From Thermodesulfobacteriota bacterium (GTDB lineage: Bacteria > Desulfobacterota > SM23-61): DNA of 7,577 nt. Where the stretch lies: NCBI GenBank assembly GCA_030018715.1, contig JASEHN010000131.1:1-7577 (forward strand). Direction: 5' to 3'. The translations under genes and the position numbers were made by a program. Positions 1-6,063 of the stretch are shown piece after piece. The notes under the pieces were generated by a model. That model was not told where the DNA came from. It was given only the letters and a program-made list of their open reading frames with translations, and did not search any database. Position 1 is the first letter of the stretch; every line of letters starts with the position of its first letter.

Positions 1-1118
1 GCTAAATCCTTGGCCTTCCCATTCTGGACGTAATAAACGAAAACGCTTAATTTCGTCCCTTCGGCAGGAACTTTGTCAAGCTCCTTGAGCCATCTCTCTA
101 CTTTTTCAAAGACACCGGGGATGGAACTCACCGCCAGAAGAGAGTTAATCCGCTGGATAGGCGTAAAGGTAATTCCCACTCCCCTGCCGGACTTCAGGTT
201 GATCTCAAAGGAAGAAAAAATCCGCTCCATTTCTTTGGCAATCTCGTTTACGTCGGCGTTGAGAATGGGGTAAATTCTCACCCGCACGTCGGCAAAAATG
301 TCCAGGTCAAAGAGTTCGATGATGCTCAGTGATTTTTTTACGTTCGCACCCATATCGCCGATGATCAGGATATTATGGGGAGGATGTTCCACGATGTCCG
401 CGCCATCGGAGAGGAAGGGTTTGATCATTTTGGAAACTTCGCTCACCGGAATGAATTTCAGGGGGATGATTTGGATGGTATATCTTTCATCTATCAAAGT
501 CTTCGCTGGTTCGGCTGAAGTCGATGGGGCCGTAAATGTCTTTTTAGCATCCCCGAAAGGAACGATCTCATAGATGTGCTCTTTTTGCACGGCAGTGGCG
601 CCGTTCAATTTCAGTATCGATTGAAAAATGGGAAAAATTTCTTCGGTGGTGATTTGTCCCGAGGTGTGGATATTGACCACCCCCTTTACTTTCGGATCAA
701 TGATGTAATTTATTTTCATCATCTCAGCCATGACCCGGATTACTTCGTACAGGTCGGCATTGTCGAAATTTAAGACGAATCTTGAACCCTTAACAGGCTC
801 CGCAGGCCTTTTCGCCAGCGGCATGGAAGGCGTCGGGGCGGAAGATGGTATCTGCATGCGGCCCTCAACCCGGGAAAGAGGAGTCCGGGATTCCGCCGGC
901 CTGTCCTCCCGGGAAGTCTCTGCCCTTTCTCCGGAAATGATTCTTTCTTTCGCGGGTGGTTCGGCGGCTATTTTTGCGGGTGCTTTAGCCGAGGGTTTAG
1001 GCAAAGTTTCTCTATCCGGCTCGTCCTTCAATTGTCCCTTGGCAGTCGCACAACTAAGAGCTCCGACCATCAACGACAGAATAAAAAAGCCCATCCATAA
1101 ACATCTAAGCATTTTCAT
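1..1118 (-). CDS. gspD: Type II secretion system secretin GspD, N-terminal 372 residues (runs off left edge)
   Basis: GspD forms the multimeric outer-membrane channel of the T2SS. The visible part has a hydrophobic signal segment (residues about 5-22) with Cys23. An Ala/Pro/Glu/Lys-rich linker covers about 24-112. N0 spans about 113-190 (FVLNFDNADLYEVIRVMAE, then INYIIDPKVKGVVNI). N1 spans about 212-272 (IIPLKFIPVSEV, HPPHNILIIGD). N2 spans about 276-350 (TPIQRINSLLAVSS), and N3 begins near 355 (VFVYYVQNGKAKDL). N3's remainder and the membrane beta-barrel lie beyond position 1. ATG 1118 is chosen over ATG 1112 because AAAGGAG sits 10 bases upstream of the first. Cys23 could be lipidated, but the lipobox (ALSC) is poor, and a signal peptidase I site after ATA (residues 24-26) is equally possible. 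It lies 27 bases after the gspC-like gene, whose product should dock on N0. The family call is firm; lipidation is open. Confidence 0.95.
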   Translation of the reverse strand, partial: MKMLRCLWMGFFILSLMVGALSCATAKGQLKDEPDRETLPKPSAKAPAKIAAEPPAKERIISGERAETSREDRPAESRTPLSRVEGRMQIPSSAPTPSMPLAKRPAEPVKGSRFVLNFDNADLYEVIRVMAEMMKINYIIDPKVKGVVNIHTSGQITTEEIFPIFQSILKLNGATAVQKEHIYEIVPFGDAKKTFTAPSTSAEPAKTLIDERYTIQIIPLKFIPVSEVSKMIKPFLSDGADIVEHPPHNILIIGDMGANVKKSLSIIELFDLDIFADVRVRIYPILNADVNEIAKEMERIFSSFEINLKSGRGVGITFTPIQRINSLLAVSSIPGVFEKVERWLKELDKVPAEGTKLSVFVYYVQNGKAKDL

Positions 1119-1128
1119 CCTGAGAAGA

Positions 1129-1135
1129 CTCCTTT
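1129..1135 (-). promoter_or_regulatory. Ribosome binding site of gspD
   Basis: AAAGGAG on the minus strand, 10 bases before ATG 1118 and 16 before the in-frame ATG 1112. The spacing favours the first ATG as the gspD start. Confidence 0.7.
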
Positions 1136-1145
1136 CTTTTTGCAG

Positions 1146-1943
1146 TTAATTTCCCCCACCTCCCGGGGAGGCACCGGGCATTAAAGGCCCCGGCCTTGCG
1201 GGTCTCACTCCCCGCATGACGCTTGGATCGGGAGGTGGAACCGGACTGGCCGGGATGGGCATAACAGGTTCTACCCTTTGCTGTTCTCTGGGGAGTTCTT
1301 TGGGAACCGGTAAAACTGCCGGAGGAATTGTCCGGGGCACTGCGGGTGCCGGCCCTGTCAAAGCGGTTGGCGCAGGCCCCGGCAGGGCGCTGGTAATTTC
1401 GGCTGGTTTCACAGGGGTTTTCACCTCTGCTCTTCTTTTGGGAGCCTTCGGGTCGTAAAGCAAGACTTCATAGGTATCTCCCGGAGCCTCAAAAGTAACC
1501 CGGTCCGGCATTATTCTGGTCAATTTATAATCCCCTACCTGATCGCCGATTTTAAGGGTCTTGGTCGCCCTCTCTCCTTTAGGCAGTGGCCTACCCGGAT
1601 TGACGATGGAGGCAGTCTGGACATCGTCTGCAATCATCACCCCGGACAATTGGATTGGCGGGCGGGAAGGCGGCTTGGGTTGTTCCTGCGCAAGGATGGG
1701 AAACTCCTTTCGGTCAGGGTTAAAAATATTTTTTTCGGAAATTACCCCCAGGGAATCACCGGCAGATTTTCCCTTGGCGCTCCCTGTCGCCGGAAGAACC
1801 TCGGCTTTCGCCCCTGTTTTCCCTACTGCCTCCTTCCTGGAGGTCATCGCCTGAGGCTGCCACCAGGTTTCATAATTCTTAAAAGCAAGCAGGAGGACGG
1901 CTAAAAAAAGCAAGAAACTAAGGACTCCATAGCGCGATGACAT
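1146..1943 (-). CDS. gspC: GspC-like (PilP/T2SSC-family) inner-membrane protein with proline-rich C-terminal tail
   Basis: A 265-residue protein in the GspC position, linking the inner-membrane platform to the secretin. A short cytoplasmic N-terminus is followed by one membrane segment (about 6-23) and a periplasmic linker (24-66). The homology-region domain covers about 67-166: ISEKNIFNPDRKE, then IQLSGVMIADDVQTASIV, KTLKIGDQVGDYKLTRI and a final YEVLLYD strand, the pattern shared by GspC HR and PilP. Classical GspC then has a PDZ or coiled-coil domain. Here residues 167-265 are instead a low-complexity tail with about 27 prolines, ending in GGGGN, and no PDZ fold is apparent. The start ATG has a strong AAGGAGG 4 bases upstream. 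It follows gspM by 19 bases and precedes gspD by 27. It could equally be named GspN- or PilP-like; the HR domain and the place next to gspD favour GspC. Confidence 0.82.
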   Translation of the reverse strand: MSSRYGVLSFLLFLAVLLLAFKNYETWWQPQAMTSRKEAVGKTGAKAEVLPATGSAKGKSAGDSLGVISEKNIFNPDRKEFPILAQEQPKPPSRPPIQLSGVMIADDVQTASIVNPGRPLPKGERATKTLKIGDQVGDYKLTRIMPDRVTFEAPGDTYEVLLYDPKAPKRRAEVKTPVKPAEITSALPGPAPTALTGPAPAVPRTIPPAVLPVPKELPREQQRVEPVMPIPASPVPPPDPSVMRGVRPARPGPLMPGASPGGGGN

Positions 1944-1947
1944 AATC

Positions 1948-1954
1948 CCTCCTT
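1948..1954 (-). promoter_or_regulatory. Strong ribosome binding site of the gspC-like gene
   Basis: AAGGAGG on the minus strand, 4 bases before ATG 1943. It grows out of the last unit of the 10-base tandem repeat at the end of gspM. Confidence 0.75.
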
Positions 1955-1980
1955 ATTTTTCCTTATTTTTCCTTATCTTT
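1951..1980 (-). repeat. Three-unit 10-base tandem repeat across the gspM stop codon
   Basis: On the minus strand the unit AAAAATAAGG occurs three times in tandem; the first unit differs by one base (AAAGATAAGG). The array encodes the last residues of GspM, contains its TAA stop in the second unit, and its last unit supplies the AAGG of the following gene's ribosome binding site. Confidence 0.85.
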
Positions 1981-2568
1981 CTCCCTGATCTTGTTCCCTT
2001 TCATGAATCCCGCAACCACCATGCTCCCCTGAATGGTGTTGGGCATTCTCGGGTTAAAAATGAGGAGGTCCATTTCGGAAATCAAAAATTCTTTTTCCTG
2101 GTTTTCCAGATCATGGATAAATTGGCTTAAGTTCATCATGCTGTTAATCGGGTTGAAGTCGATTTGCAGGGAAATCTTCCGGTAAACGCCCGTTTCCTTT
2201 GGCTCGAGGTTGCGGAAGCTTCTAAGGCTAAGGAAATTTTTTTCGGCCAGCCGTTTCACCATGTCCTGCAGGTTGGCTGCCCCTAACTGGGGGGTCTCTC
2301 CGGGCAAAAGTCTTTTTTGTATATCCCCGGTTTGCTTCAGGGTTCTTTCGAGGGATTCTTCCGCTGCTTTCCGGCCCTGCATTATCTCGGCATATTTCGC
2401 CAAAATTTTTTGTTTAAGGACAATCTCTTCGTCGGCCTTTTTTTTCGCATCGAGGAGGGGAATAAGACCATATGTATATGCGAAAATAACCGCTGATATC
2501 CCTATTAGCAGCCAAAGAAACTTCTTCTGCCAAAACTTTCCTTCGTCCCCAAACGACCACTTTTTCAA
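1963..2568 (-). CDS. gspM: Type II secretion system assembly-platform protein GspM (PilO-like)
   Basis: A 201-residue bitopic inner-membrane protein, partner of GspL. A short basic cytoplasmic start is followed by one membrane segment (about 16-38, FLWLLIGISAVIFAYTYGLI). A charged periplasmic coiled coil covers about 40-88, and a ferredoxin-like domain of the PilO/GspM type covers about 92-190 (LQDMVKRLAEK, ISLQIDFNPINSMMNLSQFI, ISEMDLLIF, GSMVVAGFM). The conserved pattern of an LP segment after the coiled coil, then a beta-alpha-beta repeat, supports the family although primary sequence is weakly conserved. The start is TTG, whose last two bases fall in the gspL TGA stop (TTGA overlap), with GGAGGG 7 bases upstream, implying translational coupling to gspL. 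The C-terminus (REKDKEK) is encoded by a 10-base tandem repeat. PilO is the alternative name; the pseudopilin genes nearby decide for GspM. Confidence 0.88.
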   Translation of the reverse strand: MKKWSFGDEGKFWQKKFLWLLIGISAVIFAYTYGLIPLLDAKKKADEEIVLKQKILAKYAEIMQGRKAAEESLERTLKQTGDIQKRLLPGETPQLGAANLQDMVKRLAEKNFLSLRSFRNLEPKETGVYRKISLQIDFNPINSMMNLSQFIHDLENQEKEFLISEMDLLIFNPRMPNTIQGSMVVAGFMKGNKIREKDKEK

Positions 2569-3998
2569 GGAACCGCCCTCCGCCCCTCCAGGTGCATTTT
2601 GATCTTAAATCTCTCCTTCTCTTTTTCCCCGCTCGTTCTTCTTTCCCGTTCTTTGGTTACCGGCGCTAAGAATTCCACCTTTTCAAAAAGAGGAGATTTA
2701 TCAAGCAAGGGGATTAAATCCGAGGCCGAATCGGCAAACCCGCTAATCTCAATTTCTTTTCCCGATAGCTTTAAATTCCAAATCCAGACCGACGCGGGTA
2801 AAATCTGGGTCAACTCTTTCAATATTTCAACCTTACTAACTTCGCCGGATCTGATCTTTTCCAGCTCGGATATTTCCTTAGCCACTTCTTCTTTTTGTTT
2901 CCGCAATTTTTCAACAGCCTCGACTTCGGGCCTTCTTTTTATAACCTCGGCCCTGAGCGTATCGAGTTCATCCCGGTAGCGGCCATAAACCCCCAATCCT
3001 AAGGTAAAGCTTAAAACCACGGTCAAAGTCAGGAAGATCACAAAAAGGGGTTTGCCGATCTGTCTCACCTTTTTTCTCATCTCCACCGGCAGGAGGTTCA
3101 GGTCCAGGCTGGTCTCGGTCAGGCCCTTCAGGGAAACGCCTATGGATGCATAAATATGTTCAGGTTTTGTTTCTCTTTTCCGCACCTGGAGGCGGTCCAG
3201 GGGAGGAGGAAAAACCTTTTTAATATTAATTGCCGATGACTTGCCAAAGACGGGAAGCGCTTTTTCTACTGTGTCCATGCCATAAATGAATAAACTGGAC
3301 CTGGCCAGCTGGTCACTTTTTATCCCTGCCCGCTGGAAGGTGTTTAAGATCTTTTCTTCTTTCCTCTCCGGAGACAAGGGCAGGTGGAAACTCTCTTGCC
3401 ATTCTTTTCCCTGGATGAGGTTCGCTTCATAAAAAGGCTCATGGAGATCGAGCAAAATGGCCAATTCGTTATCTCTTCCCCTTTCGTTGTAAAAGAAAAG
3501 GTTTAGTGCGGCCGTTGAAGAAATTTGGACGGATTGGGGCTGGATGCCCATCTTTTTTAACAGGGAAAGATAGAAAAGGACTTCCGCCTTTCTGGTAAAA
3601 ACCGCAATCACAAACAGATAATCCTTCTCCTCCCGAAGAATCTGGTAATCGAAACAAATCTCTTCCCGATCAAAAGGAATGTATTTGGGCGCTTCATATT
3701 CTATGACTTTTCTTAAATTTTCTTTGGTGGCCAGGGGAAGACGGAGGAAGCGGACAATTACCTTTTCCCGGGGGATGGAAATAAAAACTTTTTCTTTGTC
3801 GATCTGGTGCTGGGAAATAAAAGTGGTGATCGGGTTTATCCACTGGGTTTGTGGCAACTCTTTCGGGCCTTCGGGCCCCAGCCGATGGATCCGGTAGTCA
3901 ACCAGGCGGATCTTACCAAAATATCTTCTAAGCAGCGTGAGGATCAGGTGGTCTCTTCTAAAATCGATCCCGATACTGGAACTAAAAATAGCCATCAT
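2565..3998 (-). CDS. gspL: Type II secretion system platform protein GspL (PilM-PilN-like fusion)
   Basis: A 477-residue inner-membrane protein that recruits the GspE ATPase on the cytoplasmic side and pairs with GspM in the periplasm. Residues about 3-295 form an actin-like PilM/GspL domain: SSSIGIDFRRDHLILTLL at the start, YEAPKYIPFDREEICFDYQI near 101-120, the second beta hairpin ILLDLHEPF near 181 and ASIGVSLKGL near 284. LDLNLLPVEMRKK (298-310) is the juxtamembrane motif of PilN. A membrane helix spans about 317-338, a coiled coil about 340-386, and a PilN-type ferredoxin fold about 388-470 (LKELTQILPASVWIWNLKL, EIEISGFADSASDLIPLL). A basic/acidic insert (449-463) interrupts its last hairpin. 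Two adjacent ATGs (3998, 3995) follow AAGGG at 5 and 8 bases, so the protein may begin one residue later. It overlaps gspM by 4 bases and lies 176 bases after gspK. Confidence 0.92.
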   Translation of the reverse strand: MMAIFSSSIGIDFRRDHLILTLLRRYFGKIRLVDYRIHRLGPEGPKELPQTQWINPITTFISQHQIDKEKVFISIPREKVIVRFLRLPLATKENLRKVIEYEAPKYIPFDREEICFDYQILREEKDYLFVIAVFTRKAEVLFYLSLLKKMGIQPQSVQISSTAALNLFFYNERGRDNELAILLDLHEPFYEANLIQGKEWQESFHLPLSPERKEEKILNTFQRAGIKSDQLARSSLFIYGMDTVEKALPVFGKSSAINIKKVFPPPLDRLQVRKRETKPEHIYASIGVSLKGLTETSLDLNLLPVEMRKKVRQIGKPLFVIFLTLTVVLSFTLGLGVYGRYRDELDTLRAEVIKRRPEVEAVEKLRKQKEEVAKEISELEKIRSGEVSKVEILKELTQILPASVWIWNLKLSGKEIEISGFADSASDLIPLLDKSPLFEKVEFLAPVTKERERRTSGEKEKERFKIKMHLEGRRAVP

Positions 3999-4046
3999 AG
4001 GAACCCTTCAGAAATTCTTTTTGTTCTCTACGGGTTTTTTAAATTA

Positions 4047-4073
4047 GCCACAGAGGGCACAGAGATCACAGAG
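4047..4073. repeat. CACAGAG short-unit repeat in the gspK-gspL gap
   Basis: On the plus strand three CACAGAG units are spaced every 9 bases behind a GC start. The same 27-base array recurs upstream of gspG with 25 of 27 identical positions and the same orientation. It lies in the spacer between gspK and gspL and codes for nothing on the operon strand. As far as I recall, similar arrays occur in many environmental bacterial genomes, which I could not check here. Confidence 0.85.
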
Positions 4074-4119
4074 TATTAAAACCATGATTAAGAAAAAGTA
4101 AAGAATAAGTGTTAAAAGT

Positions 4120-4150
4120 CTAAAGTGATCCGCCTAAGGCGGACTAAAGT
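4120..4150. repeat. Short palindrome flanked by direct repeats, gspK-gspL gap
   Basis: TCCGCCTAAGGCGGA (4129-4143) is a perfect palindrome with 7-base arms around one central base. CTAAAGT occurs directly on both sides, at 4120-4126 and 4144-4150. On the operon strand the hairpin lies about 30 bases after the gspK stop. It is not followed by a clean U-run, so it is a poor intrinsic terminator, though it may affect mRNA stability between gspK and gspL. Confidence 0.7.
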
Positions 4151-4174
4151 TGAAAAAAGAAATTTCCCATACAA

Positions 4175-5230
4175 TCAGGAAATGAAGGAATCGAGCCATT
4201 GGATGATTTTATATCCTTCCTTCTCTTTCGGGTCAATCTTGATGATCACTTTTATGCCGCGAACAGATCCTTCTTCTTTATTTTTCCCCTTGGCTTCGAT
4301 GGTGTAGTAAGGATTGGCGCTCCGAAACAGGATGAATCTCCCGATTTCTCCGAGAAAGGGGGTGAGTTCCGGCACCCTCTGCAGAAGGTCCCGCTGGTTT
4401 TCGAACCCTCTCTCCTCACGAACCTGAATGATCCGTCGGGCCACCTCGCCGGGAATCCCCAGAACGAACCTTAACACTGGCAGGGCGGCGCTGTTGATGT
4501 CCACTTGTTCTCCCGGAGCATATACCGAAAAGATGTCTTTCAAGCCGAAGGGATGCCTTTCTTCCTTGTCCTCGCCCTTTTTTTCCTTGGCCCCTTTTTT
4601 TCCGTAAAACAGTTCCGGAGTAACCCCGCGGACAAGGAGAAGTTCCTCGATGGAATCGAGGTTGCCATTCTTACAATCATAGGGTTCTTTGAGGGAGCGA
4701 TAATAGTCGTTTTCGGCTCCGTTTAGGCGGTAAAAATCATCAGGGTCCCGCCAGTCCTGAATCGAATCGACTACGATGTCCCGGATTTCCCCCGTGAGCC
4801 CTAAGTTTGTCACGATCTTTTGCAGCAACATTCCTGAGACAAGATTAATATTAACCTTGCCGGCTTCCCCCATGACCTTGACTTCACAGGATCCCTGTTC
4901 GAAGGTTATCCTGTACCCTCGGCCGTCTGTCACCCACTCCCTCTTTTCCGCCGGAAGATCTTCTAACTTCAAAGTTCTTCTTTTAAGCATTACCCGGGGA
5001 TCGTGTTTGTAAATCAGCTCGGCAATCGCCCGTTCCACTCCCCCTCCGGCCATGGCGTAGAGCTGTAATTCCTCCTGAAAATTCCTGGCAATATTGACTT
5101 CGGTGCGCATGGCGTAACTGAATTCAAAGACAATCACGGAAAGGATGGCCATCACCCAGAGTACCATGATCAGAGCCACGCCCTTTGCATTTAAATTCCG
5201 CAATCCGTATTTAAATAGTTCACAGTTCAC
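4175..5230 (-). CDS. gspK: Minor pseudopilin GspK (pseudopilus tip)
   Basis: GspK is the large tip pseudopilin that works with GspI and GspJ. The prepilin site is NAKG|VALIMVLWVMAILSVIVFEF, cleaved after residue 17. Position +5 is Met, not Glu; loss of Glu5 is the hallmark of GspK. An alpha/beta pilin core is interrupted by two helical SAM-like regions: about 126-210 (GKVNINLVSGMLLQKIV, DSIQDWRDPDDFYRLNGAE, IEELLLVRGVT) and about 243-300 (VDINSAALPVLRFVLGIPG, FENQRDLLQRVPEL). A Lys/Glu-rich loop lies at 211-226. Length (351) is normal for the family. The longest frame starts at GTG 5230, inside a heptamer array and two codons after an in-frame stop, with no ribosome binding site visible. TTG 5203 would give an 8-residue leader but has no good site either. 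The identity is certain; the start is not. Confidence 0.93.
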   Translation of the reverse strand: MNCELFKYGLRNLNAKGVALIMVLWVMAILSVIVFEFSYAMRTEVNIARNFQEELQLYAMAGGGVERAIAELIYKHDPRVMLKRRTLKLEDLPAEKREWVTDGRGYRITFEQGSCEVKVMGEAGKVNINLVSGMLLQKIVTNLGLTGEIRDIVVDSIQDWRDPDDFYRLNGAENDYYRSLKEPYDCKNGNLDSIEELLLVRGVTPELFYGKKGAKEKKGEDKEERHPFGLKDIFSVYAPGEQVDINSAALPVLRFVLGIPGEVARRIIQVREERGFENQRDLLQRVPELTPFLGEIGRFILFRSANPYYTIEAKGKNKEEGSVRGIKVIIKIDPKEKEGYKIIQWLDSFIS

Positions 5231-5245
5231 GGTTCACCGTTCACA
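5218..5245. repeat. Four-unit GTTCACN heptamer array at the gspK start
   Basis: Four consecutive 7-base units GTTCACN (N = A, G, C, A) on the plus strand, reading NGTGAAC on the operon strand. The third GTG in operon direction is the apparent gspK start codon. The 7-base period shifts frame at each unit, so only that copy is in the gspK frame without a stop. Confidence 0.9.
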
Positions 5246-5289
5246 GTAAAAAAATAAAAACTTGAAATCCACCCTCCGCAATTATTTCT

Positions 5290-5317
5290 CTCCGAACTCC
5301 GAACTACTAACTCCGAA
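5290..5317. repeat. Four-unit CTCCGAA heptamer array in the gspJ-gspK gap
   Basis: Four consecutive 7-base units on the plus strand: CTCCGAA twice, a degenerate CTACTAA, then CTCCGAA. The total is 28 bases, the same as the neighbouring GTTCACN array, but the unit is unrelated. It begins 12 bases downstream of the gspJ stop in the direction of transcription. Confidence 0.88.
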
Positions 5318-5328
5318 CTATTCTTTAA

Positions 5329-6063
5329 TCAAACCGGGGGCCTCTGGGGAATCATCCTCCTTATGGGGATCGTTCTTATTTCTTCGTAACGATTAGCGGG
5401 AAGGGATGTCATTATGGGGATGGAAATTCCTTCCTTCGGCCCCATCCCTTCCTTCTGGTTAAAAGTTACCCGTATGGCTTTGGGCAGTTCTTTTTCTTCC
5501 TTGGCATTCCATTCCCCGACCCATTCAGCAGTTAGGTTTTTCTGTGGATCTTCCTCCCGGTAATATTCAAAGCGCACATCGGAAAGATTTTCAATCAGGG
5601 TAACTTCCGTTTCTTCTCTGGGGTTTGCTTCCATAAAATCTTTATTTAGAACCTTTTGCTCATAAAGAACCAAAGTCCCTTTTTCCTTCCCGTTCTTTTT
5701 AAAATCATAGATGACATAAACAAACCCTTCCGGCTGCCTGGCCTTGAGCGGTAGGGCGGAAACAAATTTCAAAGAACCGGCCCTTCCCTCAAAAGCCAGA
5801 TAATCTCCTTCCGCCTTGCTCGCCTTGATTTTATATGGCACGATGGATTTGATCTGGCGGGAGATTAACTGGGAAGCAATGCGTATTTTCTGATACTCCC
5901 CTTGCAGGGTTTCCCCTTTGGCCCAGGCAGAAAGCCCCAGCCGGAGAACTCCTAAAATCATCAGCATGATAAACCCGAGGATGGTCATGGTTACCAGGAC
6001 CTCCACCAGGGTAAATCCGGATGGTTTTCCTTTCCAGGAGGAAGCTTCAGGTCTTTGCTGCAT
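5329..6063 (-). CDS. gspJ: Minor pseudopilin GspJ
   Basis: GspJ is a tip pseudopilin that binds GspI and GspK. The leader is 16 residues ending in KPSG, cleaved before FTLVEVLVTMTILGFIMLMIL, with Glu at +5 and the hydrophobic assembly helix behind it. The rest has the GspJ pattern: GLSAWAKGETLQGEYQKIRIASQLISRQIKSIVPY (about 48-82), YLAFEG, LKFVSALPL, then FVYVIYDF, DVRFEYYREED and KAIRVTFNQKEG toward the C-terminus. At 244 residues it is somewhat longer than many GspJ proteins. The ATG lies inside the end of gspI (17-base overlap), so translation is probably coupled; no clear ribosome binding site precedes it. A 98-base repeat-filled spacer follows before gspK, a break in an otherwise tight pseudopilin block. 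Confidence 0.94.
   Translation of the reverse strand: MQQRPEASSWKGKPSGFTLVEVLVTMTILGFIMLMILGVLRLGLSAWAKGETLQGEYQKIRIASQLISRQIKSIVPYKIKASKAEGDYLAFEGRAGSLKFVSALPLKARQPEGFVYVIYDFKKNGKEKGTLVLYEQKVLNKDFMEANPREETEVTLIENLSDVRFEYYREEDPQKNLTAEWVGEWNAKEEKELPKAIRVTFNQKEGMGPKEGISIPIMTSLPANRYEEIRTIPIRRMIPQRPPV

Noticed and set aside
73..1149. Several plus-strand reading frames of 65-139 codons opposite gspD, including 730-1149.
   Set aside because: They lie antisense to the continuous GspD reading frame, show no recognisable protein pattern and have low-complexity composition mirroring the opposite strand.
1216..1854. Gly/Ser-rich plus-strand frames opposite the gspC-like gene.
   Set aside because: Their glycine richness is the complement of the proline codons in the GspC tail; no ribosome binding site or domain supports them.
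2210..2602. A 130-codon plus-strand frame opposite gspM.
   Set aside because: Antisense to a recognisable PilO-like protein, with no known motif.
4047..4073. CACAGAG units considered as a CRISPR array.
   Set aside because: Units are 7 bases with 2-base spacing and there is no 20-40 base repeat with unique spacers.
3807..4079. Plus-strand frame ending in ATEGTEITEY.
   Set aside because: Its end is the CACAGAG repeat in translation and the rest is antisense to gspL. It is a typical spurious call caused by this repeat.
4129..4143. Palindrome considered as an intrinsic terminator after gspK.
   Set aside because: The stem is short and the following operon-strand sequence is not a U-run, so termination before gspL is not supported.
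4080..4174. Possible internal promoter for gspL in the gspK-gspL gap.
   Set aside because: TTTACT and TTAATA at 17-base spacing on the minus strand match the consensus poorly, so I did not list it.
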